From the IMG/VR virus record IMGVR_UViG_3300025072_000035, positions 1 to 27,306 of that record: a stretch of DNA of 27,306 nt; one strand, 5' to 3'. Under the pieces are notes generated by a model. That model was not told where the DNA came from. It searched no databases and saw only the letters and a program-made list of their open reading frames with translations. Of this stretch, positions 1 to 9,336 are shown in pieces. The stretch is from a virus. Each line of letters begins with the position of its first letter. Positions within the stretch are counted from its first letter, which is position 1. A program made the translations under genes and the position numbers.

Positions 1-2
1 GA

Positions 3-464
3 GAAAAGTTAGCACCTCAATTAAGTTTCTTAAATGACATTGAACAACTACAAAGCTATCCACTAAAAGATACTTTCGAGATAAACGGGCAAAGGTATAA
101 ACTTACTTTAAATGTCGTTAATCAAACTGCAGGGCAGTATATGAGTGTAACACAGATATTAGCCGATGACGACAGGGATGTGTATTGGAGAAAGTTACAT
201 AGTGTACTAGCAGCAATAAGCCACCCGATAGACGACAAAGGAAACAAGCAAGAGCAACCAAACGACTACTACATAACTACAGCGAATGTCTTTAAAGACA
301 ATTTAACAATGGATATAGTTTACCCTTTATCTGTTTTTTTTTGCAGTCTTTATCCGATACTAACAAAAGGTATTCAGGACTATTCGGAAAAGCAGTTGAG
401 CAAAGCGGAAACGATAACAACGGAAGTACAAAGAAGTTTGCGGAAAGATGGGGTTGGTACGTGA
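3..464 (+). CDS. Putative tail assembly chaperone, zero-frame short product (5' partial)
   Basis: The frame is open from the first codons of the window (EKLAPQLSFLNDIEQL...), so the in-frame ATG at 141 is internal and the real start is upstream. Without slippage the protein continues 41 residues past the T tract, through a lysine- and glutamate-rich helix-like tail, and stops at TGA 462-464. The shared N-terminal part has TFEINGQRYKLTLNVV, a beta-rich start typical of tail proteins, and ANVFKDNLTMDIVYPLSVFF just before the slip site. Function is inferred only from this two-product arrangement and from the tail genes that follow. Confidence 0.6.
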   Translation, partial: EKLAPQLSFLNDIEQLQSYPLKDTFEINGQRYKLTLNVVNQTAGQYMSVTQILADDDRDVYWRKLHSVLAAISHPIDDKGNKQEQPNDYYITTANVFKDNLTMDIVYPLSVFFCSLYPILTKGIQDYSEKQLSKAETITTEVQRSLRKDGVGT

Positions 465-598
465 CATTGGATAGTTTAAGCAATTCACGACCCGATAAAT
501 GGAAGTATTACTATGACATGGGGGTAATTGAGTTTTTAAACTTAGTGGCATTTTACAAAGATAAAGATAGAATGGAACGAATGAAAAATAAGAAATAA
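3..598 (+). CDS. Putative tail assembly chaperone, -1 frameshift product (5' partial)
   Basis: Joined reading: frame from base 3 to the TTT codon 339-341, then a -1 slip so the next codon is TTG 341-343, ending at TAA 596-598; 198 residues lie in the window and the true start is upstream. The -1 part contains an aromatic, well-formed stretch (AERWGWYVTLDSLSNS, then KWKYYYDMGVIEFLNLVAFY) that looks like real protein and resembles a C-terminal domain I associate with Bacteroidetes phage tail proteins next to the tape measure. The layout of a short product and a frameshifted long product is that of lambda gpG/gpGT, which load onto the tape measure during tail assembly. The tape measure here is about 5.5 kb downstream rather than adjacent, which weakens the assignment. 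Alternatively, the T run may be miscounted and this is one plain gene. Confidence 0.6.
334..342 (+). other. T9 slippery tract, candidate -1 frameshift site
   Basis: Nine consecutive T (334-342). In the zero frame of the upstream gene, positions 335-341 read exactly T TTT TTT, an X XXY YYZ heptamer, and a -1 slip enters the second open frame without a stop. A T9 run could also cause RNA polymerase slippage or a sequencing length error. I did not establish any downstream stimulatory stem. Confidence 0.55.
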
Positions 599-1182
599 TG
601 GCAGATGTAATTTTAACCCCTGATTCATTTGATGAAAGCAGAATCATAGACGAAAGCAAAAGCATTGGAGGTATATTAACTAAGTTCGGAAATGAGTTAA
701 TAGAAGACTTAAAGTCATCAATAGAAAAGCACCAGTTAAGAGATACGGGCAGCCTTAGACAATCGCTAGATTTTAAAGTAGATTTGTTTGGCTCTACGTT
801 TACTTTTCAGTTTATGCTTGCTGACTACTACGATTATATAGATAAAGGCGTACAAGGTGCAGGAGGTAAAAAGGCAGACGGTACACTATGGAAGAATAAA
901 GGCGGCAACAGTGAATATAAATATTTCAGACTTAAACCCCCCGTGAACTTTTCTAATGTAGACGGTCAATCACTAAGACAATGGGCGAAAAGAAAAGGGA
1001 TAAACGAATATGCTGTAAGAGAATCTATTTTTAGACAAGGTAAAAAAGCACGACCATTCTATTCAGAAGTTGTAACAGATGCAAGACTAGACCAATTAAA
1101 AAAAGATTTATCAAAAGCAATAGCATACGATGTAGGATTAGTAACTAAGGTACTAATGAAGAAAGGTTTGACTGTTAAATAA
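598..1182 (+). CDS. Tail completion / HK97 gp10-like protein
   Basis: 194 residues, starting with an ATG that overlaps the previous stop (TAATG), so it is probably translationally coupled. The order of features fits the HK97-gp10/neck family that finishes the tail and joins it to the head: a helical N-terminus ending in a conserved-type segment (LRDTGSLRQSLDFKV), then a beta strand running into ADYYDYIDKGVQGAGG, then a charged C-terminus with KKARPFYSEVV. The Y-x-x-Y-I-D-x-G-V-x-G signature is the best evidence. It lies directly after the chaperone-like gene in the tail module. Confidence 0.6.
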   Translation: MADVILTPDSFDESRIIDESKSIGGILTKFGNELIEDLKSSIEKHQLRDTGSLRQSLDFKVDLFGSTFTFQFMLADYYDYIDKGVQGAGGKKADGTLWKNKGGNSEYKYFRLKPPVNFSNVDGQSLRQWAKRKGINEYAVRESIFRQGKKARPFYSEVVTDARLDQLKKDLSKAIAYDVGLVTKVLMKKGLTVK

Positions 1183-1186
1183 AAAC

Positions 1187-1210
1187 ACTTTTTTTTATAT
1201 TATAGTGTAT
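1187..1210 (+). promoter_or_regulatory. Candidate late promoter element, copy 1
   Basis: AC, a run of eight T, then ATATTATAGTGTAT, ending two bases before the ATG at 1212. The same sequence with seven T occurs at 10944-10966, directly before another virion gene. These are the only two near-exact copies I found. It does not match the Bacteroidetes TTG/TAnnTTTG consensus, so a phage-specific promoter or a translation leader is possible. Confidence 0.4.
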
Positions 1211-1211
1211 T

Positions 1212-2441
1212 ATGGCAATAACAATAGAAAAAGATTTACCATCCTATAGTCCCGTTTATAATGAAATGGTAACTACATTATCTAGCACAAATGTAGCACA
1301 GCCAAATTTTAGCTACTTAATTGACGTATACATAAACGGATCAGTAACTAAAGAAGCACGTATAAGGGTTTCCCCTGAAAATGATTATAATTATGGAATC
1401 TTTGATGCTCATAGAATACTAGAATCTTTTGTTAATTCAGATGTAGGAGATACAACAGCAACCAATGGTATAGTAGGTAATGAAAATTCAATAATAAGTT
1501 ATCAATTAAAGTTTGGTGAAGAGTACGGAACACCTTTAGTTCAATATCCTGATTTAACAGTGAACAGTGTTGTATATGCTTATAACGCTGCGCTTACTTA
1601 TAATGAATTTGTAGACTATAACGAATCGGAAAGAATACTAAGAAGTAGCGTAAGAAAATACTTAACAGATCAGCCAACAGTAAACACAAGCATAACAGAT
1701 AGTGGTTGGTTATATTTCATTCCTAGAACAACAACTTCGAAAGTAGACGTAATAGAGATCGAAACTTTTGATAGTGCAGGAGCAAGTATAGGAGTTTGGG
1801 AAATACAAAACAATACAACATTTGCAACAATAGGCGAATACTTATTACGAGTACCCTCGAATCCAGTTAGTATAAATCTAATAGACAATGCAGAATTTGC
1901 AAGCGGTGTACAACCCGTTATAGATTCATCTACAGCAAGCTACACGATCAAAGCCTTAGATTCAGGAAGCGGTGTAATAAGTGAAACAAAAACTTATAAT
2001 ATTCAAGAGCCTTGCAAATACGAAAAGCAAAGGTTAATTTTTCTTAACAAGTGGGGCGGCTTTGATGGTTTTAATTTTAATCTAGTGCATAGAGAAACAG
2101 CACAGATAGAAAAACGAAACTATAAAAAGAATCCTAAAAGGATAGATAGTTCAGGGGGTTATACCTACACTAAGCAACAAAGAAGCAAAGTACAGTATTA
2201 TACTAAGTCAGTATCTACAGTTCAATTAACATCTAACTTTGTAAACGAAGAAACTTATAGGTGGTTAAAAGAATTGGTTGAAAGTCCTGAAATATATTTA
2301 GAGAATGAAGATAATGAGTTAATAGCATTGCAAGGAATTACTAATACTGAATGGACTGAAAAGACAGACGTAAATGATAGTCTATACAATTTAGAAGTTA
2401 CGATAGAATTCACTAACGATAATTATAGACAACGTGGTTAA
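1212..2441 (+). CDS. Tail structural protein (Bacteroidetes phage type)
   Basis: 409 residues. The N-terminal part (SYSPVYNEMVTTLSSTNVAQ, NFSYLIDVYING, then YGIFDAHRILESFV) and the middle part (CKYEKQRLIFLNKWGGFDGF, then NFNLVHRE) match a recurrent virion protein I recognise from Bacteroidetes siphophages and prophages, found near the tail tip. It is mostly beta-sheet by inspection. It overlaps the next gene by 8 bases, and the pair probably works together at the distal tail. The exact role (distal tail, baseplate hub or tail spike base) cannot be read from sequence. A short AT-rich element repeated elsewhere sits immediately upstream. Confidence 0.6.
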   Translation: MAITIEKDLPSYSPVYNEMVTTLSSTNVAQPNFSYLIDVYINGSVTKEARIRVSPENDYNYGIFDAHRILESFVNSDVGDTTATNGIVGNENSIISYQLKFGEEYGTPLVQYPDLTVNSVVYAYNAALTYNEFVDYNESERILRSSVRKYLTDQPTVNTSITDSGWLYFIPRTTTSKVDVIEIETFDSAGASIGVWEIQNNTTFATIGEYLLRVPSNPVSINLIDNAEFASGVQPVIDSSTASYTIKALDSGSGVISETKTYNIQEPCKYEKQRLIFLNKWGGFDGFNFNLVHRETAQIEKRNYKKNPKRIDSSGGYTYTKQQRSKVQYYTKSVSTVQLTSNFVNEETYRWLKELVESPEIYLENEDNELIALQGITNTEWTEKTDVNDSLYNLEVTIEFTNDNYRQRG

Positions 2442-5346
2442 AGAACAGTTATTAATAAATAATATAGAAGTAGAACTATTAGAAAGTATTGAAGCAAATT
2501 TTACTTATTCTATTAGCGATATTAAAAACCCTGACCAAAGAAAAGCCGACTATTCTAAGACGGTTGTATTGCCAGGCTCTAAAACTATAAATAAGTTATT
2601 CGGGCATATCTTTGAAATTAATATAGACGGCACTTTTAATCCTAATCTTAAAGCCAATGTTAAATACTTAATAGATAGTGAGGTTATCTTTGATGGTATA
2701 TTGAAACTAAACAAGGTTATCAAAAATGATAATGATTTAATTACCTATGAGGTAGTAATGTTTGGGAGGTTAGCAAATCTATTTAATGAGATAGGCGATT
2801 TAGAATTAACAGACATTCAAGACTTAGACGATTTCGACCATACATATACTAACGGTCACCAGTCAGACAGTTGGGCTACACAAATAGAGTATAACGGTGG
2901 CTCTATACCTTTTCAACTTGGTAACGGTTATGTTTACCCTTTAATAGATTATGGGTTTAATAATGATTTAACTACGTATGATGTCACACATTTATTTCCT
3001 GCGTTCTATGCTAAAGAATACTTCGAGAGAATTATAAGTGATGCAGGATTTACATATTCAAGTCCTAGCAACTTTTTTAATAACCAAAGATTTACAAGGT
3101 TAATCATACCGTATAACGGTGGTAATTTGGCTTTGTCAGATGCTCAAATAGAAGATAGGCTAATAGATGTAGATACACCCGAAAGCACAGCAGGACTATC
3201 GACTATGTTAGTTACAACGGGAGGTGCTACAACACCTTTAAGATACACAAACGAAATAACAGACCCAACCAACCAACACAACACAACAACGGGTATTTGG
3301 ACGGTAGGAGAAAAAGGATATTATAATATTAATGCTAGTTTAGATGCTAACTTTGATTTAGTACCAAGTGGCGCACCTAGTAACGTAGTAGCGAATTTCT
3401 ACATTAGAACATTAGTGCAGATTAAGGTTAACGGTACAGTAGTAGATGGTGGAGCGTATTATGTTTATCATGATGCTAGTATTCCGAATACTGGTTATAC
3501 TACATCAGCAAGTCCAACATATCCCGACTATGACTATTGGCAAAGTGAAAGTGTTGTATTAGCTTATATATTTTCAGGAGGTTCACAGATAGCACGAAAC
3601 TATGATCCCGAGAATAGGTTAGCCCCTCAAAGTTATAACCAATTCTTAGATGCAGGCGACACAGTAGAAATAGTTTGCTACAATCAAATTAAATTAATAG
3701 ATATAACAGAGGACTTGTTCGAGGATGCAGCGACAAGCGGCACGTTTTACGGTGGTACGGTTACGGGTAATATACTAAGTGGAGTATTTAAAAATCAAGT
3801 TGTAAACAATAACATCTTAGAGGGTAATACTATTGATATGTATCAGACAGTCCCTAGAGATATAAAGCAAAAGGATTTTTTAATGTCATTGGTTAAGATG
3901 TTTAATTTGTTCATTGAGCCTGACAAAGACAACGAAAGAAACTTAATTATAGATACAAGGGATGAATTTTACAATAGTGATATAGTAGATTGGAGCGAGA
4001 AACTTGATGTAAGTCAGGATTTGGAAATGTTGCCAATGGGCGAACTAGATGCAGGCGAATACTTGTACACCTACAAAGAAGATAAAGACTATTATAATAC
4101 AGTTTATACAGATACTTGGAGTAGAGTATATGGAGAAAAAATACTAGATATAGATAATGATTTTTTAACCAATACTAAAAAGACAGAGTTAATATTTAGT
4201 CCAACACCAATAGTAGGTCAACAAACACAGGACAGGGTAGTACCTACGATTGTAAAGATAGACGACAACAACCAATCTAAAAGAATAGAATCTAATATAA
4301 GAATTTTGTTATATGGGGGGTTAATATCAACGGTTCAAGGTTGGGTACATGGTCAGACTACAAGATTTGACTATCCGTTTGCAGGAATGGTTGACGATCC
4401 TTTTGCAATGGCATTTGGTATAAACTATTCTTTACCTAGAGAGATATACTACGACAATACATTTAACACTATTTCTTTAAATGACGATAACCTATATAAT
4501 AGATACTGGTCAAAATTTATAACAGAAATTACAGACAAGGATAGTAAGATAGTAAAGGGTTGGTTTTTATTAACCCCCTCGGATATTAGAAAGTTATCTT
4601 TTCAAAAGTTGTATAGATTTGATAACGCTTATTTCAGATTGAACAAAGTTGAGAATTACAACCCTAAAGACTACAACCTAACTAAATGTGAATTTCTTAA
4701 ACTAAAGACAGTAGATATATTTTCGTCTACAATAGGCGAGGTAATAGGCGGCAAAGGTGAGAGCATTGGAAACGATGACAAGCCCGTAAACGGTGGCGAG
4801 TTTTCGACAAAACCAAGTGGCAACAATTACAACGCTAAAAGCCAAGAGGTACAAGGAGAGGACAACTACATTAATCAAACAGCCGACAATATAAAAGTCA
4901 AAGGAGATAACAACAGAATTGCAGGCGATACCAAAAACATAGTTATACAAGGCGACAACAATAGGATAAATGCAGGGATAGAGAATGTTACCTTAATCAA
5001 CTCTAATGATTTAACGATAGATAGTAGTAATGTCACATACATTGACGGTGTAGCAATGAGTGGGAGTGATGTAGTGAAAGAGAAAAGCGCAGACTTTACA
5101 CCCGACTTAAAAGTAACTACTTACGAGGTAGATACAAGCGGTGGCGATGTTACAATTAACCTACCAACTTACAAAGCACCTCCCGTACCTTTCGAGGGTA
5201 AGATATGGAACTTTAAAAAGATGGAGAAGAAAAAGAAAATGATAATACTTGCAAATGATATAGACGGCAAGACAAAGCAAACTATTAAAGGGCAATATAG
5301 TAGTGTTCAAATTCAATTTGATGGTGAAAAATATATAATAATATAA
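2434..5346 (+). CDS. Large tail tip / fibre protein with beta-helix-like C-terminus
   Basis: 970 residues, GTG start inside the end of the previous gene. Residues 1-110 include SDIKNPDQRKADYSKTVVLP followed by GSKTINKLFGHIF, an N-terminal domain I recognise from Bacteroidetes phage tail proteins. The middle is long and beta-rich. Near residues 810-870 there are rung-like repeats (VKGDNNRIAGDTKNIV, then IQGDNNRINAG), suggesting a parallel beta-helix. The last 100 residues (INLPTYKAPPVPFEGKIWNF ... IKGQYSSVQIQFDGEKYIII) resemble the terminal domain of phage fibres and surface beta-proteins. This makes it the best candidate for the receptor-contacting protein of the tail, but receptor binding is inference. 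Confidence 0.6.
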   Translation: MVKEQLLINNIEVELLESIEANFTYSISDIKNPDQRKADYSKTVVLPGSKTINKLFGHIFEINIDGTFNPNLKANVKYLIDSEVIFDGILKLNKVIKNDNDLITYEVVMFGRLANLFNEIGDLELTDIQDLDDFDHTYTNGHQSDSWATQIEYNGGSIPFQLGNGYVYPLIDYGFNNDLTTYDVTHLFPAFYAKEYFERIISDAGFTYSSPSNFFNNQRFTRLIIPYNGGNLALSDAQIEDRLIDVDTPESTAGLSTMLVTTGGATTPLRYTNEITDPTNQHNTTTGIWTVGEKGYYNINASLDANFDLVPSGAPSNVVANFYIRTLVQIKVNGTVVDGGAYYVYHDASIPNTGYTTSASPTYPDYDYWQSESVVLAYIFSGGSQIARNYDPENRLAPQSYNQFLDAGDTVEIVCYNQIKLIDITEDLFEDAATSGTFYGGTVTGNILSGVFKNQVVNNNILEGNTIDMYQTVPRDIKQKDFLMSLVKMFNLFIEPDKDNERNLIIDTRDEFYNSDIVDWSEKLDVSQDLEMLPMGELDAGEYLYTYKEDKDYYNTVYTDTWSRVYGEKILDIDNDFLTNTKKTELIFSPTPIVGQQTQDRVVPTIVKIDDNNQSKRIESNIRILLYGGLISTVQGWVHGQTTRFDYPFAGMVDDPFAMAFGINYSLPREIYYDNTFNTISLNDDNLYNRYWSKFITEITDKDSKIVKGWFLLTPSDIRKLSFQKLYRFDNAYFRLNKVENYNPKDYNLTKCEFLKLKTVDIFSSTIGEVIGGKGESIGNDDKPVNGGEFSTKPSGNNYNAKSQEVQGEDNYINQTADNIKVKGDNNRIAGDTKNIVIQGDNNRINAGIENVTLINSNDLTIDSSNVTYIDGVAMSGSDVVKEKSADFTPDLKVTTYEVDTSGGDVTINLPTYKAPPVPFEGKIWNFKKMEKKKKMIILANDIDGKTKQTIKGQYSSVQIQFDGEKYIII

Positions 5347-5347
5347 T

Positions 5348-5830
5348 ATGAGTTATTTAAAAGAAGTCCTAATAATAAAAGACACCGACAGAATGTTTAG
5401 CGAAAATATGGGGCGAACTCATGTAAACGCAAACAATAGAGATAGATGGTATTTACTATTCGCCTTTAAGTTAGACGGTGTAACAGAAAAGTATTTAGAT
5501 ATATTGTTAGGCTCAGTATTAGCACGAACAAATGACGATTTTGTTTATGAGTTTAGAATTAACCAAACTTTAAGAGGTGGCTCTTCTACACCTACATTTA
5601 ATTCTGTAACAGATTCAGACTTTCAAATAGCAATTGGAACGGGTGAGGATTATGTAGATGACGGTGATAAACTCTACGCAAAGTATGTAGAGGGTAATAG
5701 ATACGATAGTAATGGTTTACCAAGCAGTGTGCTATTAAGCGGTTCAGATGAATTAATTATAACGTGTCGCCCCGTATCAACAAATTTAGATATATTAAGT
5801 AGTGTTAACTGGAAAGAAATAGAAATATAA
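5348..5830 (+). CDS. Hypothetical tail protein (160 aa)
   Basis: Starts one base after the stop of the large tail protein. Soluble, mixed alpha/beta, with no signal peptide or membrane segment. Notable segments are NANNRDRWYLLFAFKLDG and the acidic YVDDGDKLYAKYVEG. I do not recognise the family. Its place between the tip/fibre protein and the tape measure, with almost no spacers, suggests a minor tail or tail-tip component. Confidence 0.5.
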   Translation: MSYLKEVLIIKDTDRMFSENMGRTHVNANNRDRWYLLFAFKLDGVTEKYLDILLGSVLARTNDDFVYEFRINQTLRGGSSTPTFNSVTDSDFQIAIGTGEDYVDDGDKLYAKYVEGNRYDSNGLPSSVLLSGSDELIITCRPVSTNLDILSSVNWKEIEI

Positions 5831-5831
5831 T

Positions 5832-6146
5832 ATGACTACATACATCACAATTACAACCACAAGCGATACGATAAGAGTAGATTTTAACGATATGGTTACA
5901 CGCCCTGACGTTAATTCTTATGATGCTAGTTTTAAGCGTTCAGGATTAATGCAAATATTTCATAACTATAGCCCTGAAATGATTATAGTAAAAATGTGGG
6001 ACGGTACAAAATGGCTTTTATCATTAGACGGGAATAATGATACTTTCCCAGTTACAAGCATAGATACGGGCGACGGTTCAGGGGCGCAAGTTCCTTCAAC
6101 TATGATTGAATTACACAACTTACTAGAAGAACTATTATTGGTATAA
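5832..6146 (+). CDS. Hypothetical tail-module protein (104 aa)
   Basis: Small protein with a beta-rich N-terminus (TTYITITTTSDTIRVDF), a central KMWDGTKWLLSLDG hairpin-like stretch, and a C-terminal leucine-rich helix (IELHNLLEELLLV). Starts one base after the previous stop and ends one base before the tape measure. No family recognised. Co-translation with tail genes suggests a virion or assembly role. Confidence 0.45.
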   Translation: MTTYITITTTSDTIRVDFNDMVTRPDVNSYDASFKRSGLMQIFHNYSPEMIIVKMWDGTKWLLSLDGNNDTFPVTSIDTGDGSGAQVPSTMIELHNLLEELLLV

Positions 6147-6147
6147 C

Positions 6148-8031
6148 ATGGCAGCAACGGAAACTATAAGCATAGACATACAGATAGAAGCGGCAAAAGG
6201 TGCAAAGACTTTAGGCGAGTTAGAGAACTCCTTAGACGAAATGAACAAAGCTATTAGGGAAGTACCTAGAGGTTCTAAAGAATTTGACAAACTATCTAAA
6301 CAAATTGCATCTACTAGTGCAGAGGTAAAGAATCTTGAACTAGGTTTTGAGGGATTAGATAAAGAGGGTGTAGCAAGTGAATTAGGTTCTGTTACGGGGG
6401 CTATTGGAGATATGACAGCCGCTTTCATTTTGTTTGGTGACGAATCAGAAACTTTGCAAGAGGTAACTAAAAACATTGAACAAGCTATTGCTGTATCAAT
6501 GGGGTTAAAAGGTGCAATAGAGGGTGTAAGTTCAGCGCAAAAACTTTATAATAATCTAGTCAAGACTGGTAAACTACAGACGATGTTGCAAACAGCAGCA
6601 CAAAAAGTAGCAACAGCCGCAACGTGGTTATGGAATGCAGCACTAACCGCTAACCCTATTATGTTAATTGTGGCAGGTGTAGCAGCATTAACAGCCGCAT
6701 TAGTAATATTTACAAGTTCAACAGACGAAAACACAAGGGCGCAAGAATTAAACAATGAAGCAAGGACAAAAGCAGCCGAAGCAGTAGCCGAAGAAAGAAA
6801 CAAAATAGACGAATTAGTAGGAACATTAACAAGAGAAACAAGCAGTCGAAGAGATAAAGCGGAAGCAATTGCAGAACTTCAAGACGCTTATCCTGAATTT
6901 TTGGGTAATATAGATTTAGAAACAGCAAGCCAAGAAGAACTAAACGAAGCGATACAACAACAAATAGAATTAATTGAACTACAAGCAAGAGCAAAAGCAT
7001 TAAGTGAACTTAGAGCAGAGCAATTAAAAGAACAGATAAAAGCTGAAACAGAAGTACTAACTGAATCTAACGAAACTTGGGCGAGTTGGGGGTTATCATT
7101 TACGGATGCAGAATTGGCACGTAAAGTAGCAAATGCAGAAAGTCAAAAATCTATTAATCTAGCACAAGAAGAGATAGACGTACTAGATGATTTAATAAGT
7201 ACAGTAAATAGCGAGATAGATTCTAAGACGGCTTTATTCGATGCCAACAAAGACGCAGAAGAACAAGCGCAAAGAATAGCAGCAGGAGAAAAAACAAGGA
7301 ACGAAGCAAGAGCGAAAAGAGAAGAAGAAAATAAAAAGAGGTGGGAAGCAAACAAAGGATTAAGAGAGGCACAAGCTTTTCATAGACGAGCAGAAACAGA
7401 AAGTATAGAACTAGAATCTAAAGAGGTTGTAAGAATTAAAACAGCCGAAACAGAAGCGTTAATAGATTTAAACTTTCAGGTAGGCGATAGTGAAGAACAC
7501 TTAGCCCACATGAGGGAATTAGAACATCAAAAACTATTAGATAGATTAGCCGAAGAAGATGCAGCACGACAAGCCAATATAGATAAAATTCAAGGCGGTT
7601 TAGACTTCTTAAATGCATCAGCAGATTTATTTTTAAAAGACGAAATCAAAAGAGATAAGATAAAGAAAAAACTAGCGGTTGCACAATTAGCAGTTGACAC
7701 AGCAAGGGCGATAAGTTCAGGAATTGCAGCAGCAGCAGGAATTATGTTTCCCGGTAACATCATTGCTTTTATTCCAACAATGGCGGCTATACTTGGAAAT
7801 ATTGCACAAGCAAAAGCATTACTAGGAAGTGCTGGAAGTGTTGGAGGTAGCGCAAGTATTAGCGGTTCAAGTGGTTCGATTGGTGGAGGTAACGGAATTT
7901 CATTAAGTCCAGTTAGTAACACAAATACAATTTTAGGCGAACAAGCAACACAAGTATATGTAACAGAAAGCGATATAACAACCACACAAAATAAAGTTAA
8001 TGTAATAGAGCAGCAGGCAACATTTAAGTAA
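6148..8031 (+). CDS. Tape measure protein
   Basis: 627 residues. Residues about 155-190 form a hydrophobic segment (TWLWNAALTANPIMLIVAGV, then AALTAALVIF) of the kind found in tape-measure proteins. A very long charged coiled-coil region follows, to about residue 470. Near 510-560 comes a second hydrophobic helix pair (AVDTARAISSGIAAAAGIMF), followed by a Gly/Ser-rich C-terminus. In siphoviruses this protein sets tail length and is thought to enter the envelope during DNA delivery. At roughly 1.5 Å per residue, 627 residues would give a tail near 90-95 nm (inference). It is the last gene of the tail block, with capsid genes directly downstream instead of tail-tip genes. Confidence 0.85.
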   Translation: MAATETISIDIQIEAAKGAKTLGELENSLDEMNKAIREVPRGSKEFDKLSKQIASTSAEVKNLELGFEGLDKEGVASELGSVTGAIGDMTAAFILFGDESETLQEVTKNIEQAIAVSMGLKGAIEGVSSAQKLYNNLVKTGKLQTMLQTAAQKVATAATWLWNAALTANPIMLIVAGVAALTAALVIFTSSTDENTRAQELNNEARTKAAEAVAEERNKIDELVGTLTRETSSRRDKAEAIAELQDAYPEFLGNIDLETASQEELNEAIQQQIELIELQARAKALSELRAEQLKEQIKAETEVLTESNETWASWGLSFTDAELARKVANAESQKSINLAQEEIDVLDDLISTVNSEIDSKTALFDANKDAEEQAQRIAAGEKTRNEARAKREEENKKRWEANKGLREAQAFHRRAETESIELESKEVVRIKTAETEALIDLNFQVGDSEEHLAHMRELEHQKLLDRLAEEDAARQANIDKIQGGLDFLNASADLFLKDEIKRDKIKKKLAVAQLAVDTARAISSGIAAAAGIMFPGNIIAFIPTMAAILGNIAQAKALLGSAGSVGGSASISGSSGSIGGGNGISLSPVSNTNTILGEQATQVYVTESDITTTQNKVNVIEQQATFK

Positions 8032-8060
8032 TTAAACACATTTAAAATATATTATTTAGC

Positions 8061-8645
8061 ATGGAAAATTTAATAGAATTAGTCATAGACCAGGACGATG
8101 AAAGCGGTGTAGATTATATTGCACTAGTAGACCATCCTGCAATAGAAAGTAATTGGAGAGCATTTAACAAGCAAGAGAAAGCAAAGTCTAATTTTGCTGT
8201 AGAGGACGAAGAAAAAAGAATTATAAGCGGTGCTTTAATGGTTGCAGATTTACCTATTTACAGAAATGACGAACGTAATGGTGAACACTATGTAGTCTTT
8301 AGAAAAAATACTATTAAGGATATAGTATTTAAATTCTTTAGAAACGAGTTTACAAGCAATACTAATCTTATGCACAATTCTAACCAACTTGCAGACGGTG
8401 TATTCTTATTTGAATCATTTTTAATCGACAAAGAAAGGGGAATAGAAACACCTAAAGGCTTTGATAAATTAACAGATGGTAGTTGGTTCGGTTCTATGAG
8501 GGTAGAGAATGACGAGATTTGGCAGCAAGTAAAGGACGGTACTTTTAAAGGATTTTCAGTTGAGGGAATATTTGCTCAAACCAAAGAAAAATCAATAGAA
8601 GAAAAGCAAATAGAAAAGATAATAGACATAATAAAAAACGCTTAG
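8061..8645 (+). CDS. Prohead maturation protease (XkdF-like)
   Basis: 194 residues. N-terminal ESGVDYIALVDHPAIESNW, a His in TNLMHNSN (H105), Ser in GSWFGSMRVEN (S145), and the closing motif VKDGTFKGFSVEGIF (S166). This order matches the XkdF-type putative serine protease family of phage heads, where a His and a downstream Ser are the likely catalytic pair. It would cleave the scaffold during capsid maturation. The scaffold and major capsid genes follow directly, as expected. I cannot tell from sequence which Ser is the nucleophile. Confidence 0.75.
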   Translation: MENLIELVIDQDDESGVDYIALVDHPAIESNWRAFNKQEKAKSNFAVEDEEKRIISGALMVADLPIYRNDERNGEHYVVFRKNTIKDIVFKFFRNEFTSNTNLMHNSNQLADGVFLFESFLIDKERGIETPKGFDKLTDGSWFGSMRVENDEIWQQVKDGTFKGFSVEGIFAQTKEKSIEEKQIEKIIDIIKNA

Positions 8646-8694
8646 AAGTAATAAAAAAGCAAACAATTATATTATTAATCAAACACTTATAAAA

Positions 8695-9303
8695 ATGAGT
8701 AAAGCAAAAGAAATCTTAGATAAGATTAAAATTGAATTAGGGATTGAAAAAGAACTAATAGAAGAGCCAAAGGAAGTAAAAGAAACTTTCTTAGATGCTG
8801 CATTAGCAGATGGAACTTTAGTGCAGATCGAACCTGAATTAGTAGAGGGTGCGGCTGTAATGGTTCAAAACCCTGAATCGGAAACTGGATTTAGTCCAAT
8901 GCCTGACGGTGAGGTTGAACTTGCAAGCGGTGAAATAATCACTACCGTAGACGGTGTTATAACTGTTATTGTTGCGGTTGCAGAAGAAGAGGTAGTAGAA
9001 GAAGCATCCGAAGAAGTTGTGGAAGAAGAAATGGAAACGGAAGAGCAAAGAGTAAGAAAGATAGTAGAATCAACTATTAAAGAATCACACTTTGCAAGCG
9101 TTGAAGAGGTAGCAACTTTAAAAGAAGAAAACGAATCTTTAAAAGGTTTAATTTCTGAAATGAAAGAAGCACAAACAAAATCTACAGAAGCATTTTTAAA
9201 AGCAGTAGAAGAGTTGGCAAATGAGCCTGCAAAAGAACCAATTAAAAAGACAAAGAAATCTTTTAGCGGTTTAGAGAAAAAGAAAAACATATTCGAGAGA
9301 TAA
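8695..9303 (+). CDS. Capsid scaffolding protein
   Basis: 202 residues, strongly acidic in the middle (a glutamate/valine-rich stretch near residues 98-118) with a coiled-coil C-terminal half (VATLKEENESLKGLISEMKE) and a basic last 25 residues. The segment LADGTLVQIEPELVEGAAV, with PDGEVELASGEIITTVDGVI, is a beta domain I recognise in scaffolds of Bacteroidetes phages. It would form the inner core of the procapsid and be removed by the protease upstream. The position between protease and major capsid gene supports this. Confidence 0.7.
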   Translation: MSKAKEILDKIKIELGIEKELIEEPKEVKETFLDAALADGTLVQIEPELVEGAAVMVQNPESETGFSPMPDGEVELASGEIITTVDGVITVIVAVAEEEVVEEASEEVVEEEMETEEQRVRKIVESTIKESHFASVEEVATLKEENESLKGLISEMKEAQTKSTEAFLKAVEELANEPAKEPIKKTKKSFSGLEKKKNIFER

Positions 9304-9336
9304 TAATATAATAATATAAACTAAAAAACAAAAATT

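Noticed and set aside
141-464. Complete 107-aa gene starting at ATG 141
   Set aside because: The same frame is open to base 3 with protein-like sequence (PQLSFLNDIEQLQSYPLKDT), so the ATG is internal and the gene is truncated by the window.
341-598. Independent gene with a TTG start at 341
   Set aside because: TTG falls within the T tract, the frame is open upstream of it, and the encoded sequence reads as the continuation of the upstream protein; a -1 shift explains it better.
7590-8039. 149-aa and other long frames on the minus strand opposite the tape measure and scaffold
   Set aside because: They are mirror images of helical, Ala/Glu-rich coding sequence on the plus strand; low-complexity Leu/Ser/Phe translations, no overlap-free space and no promoter.
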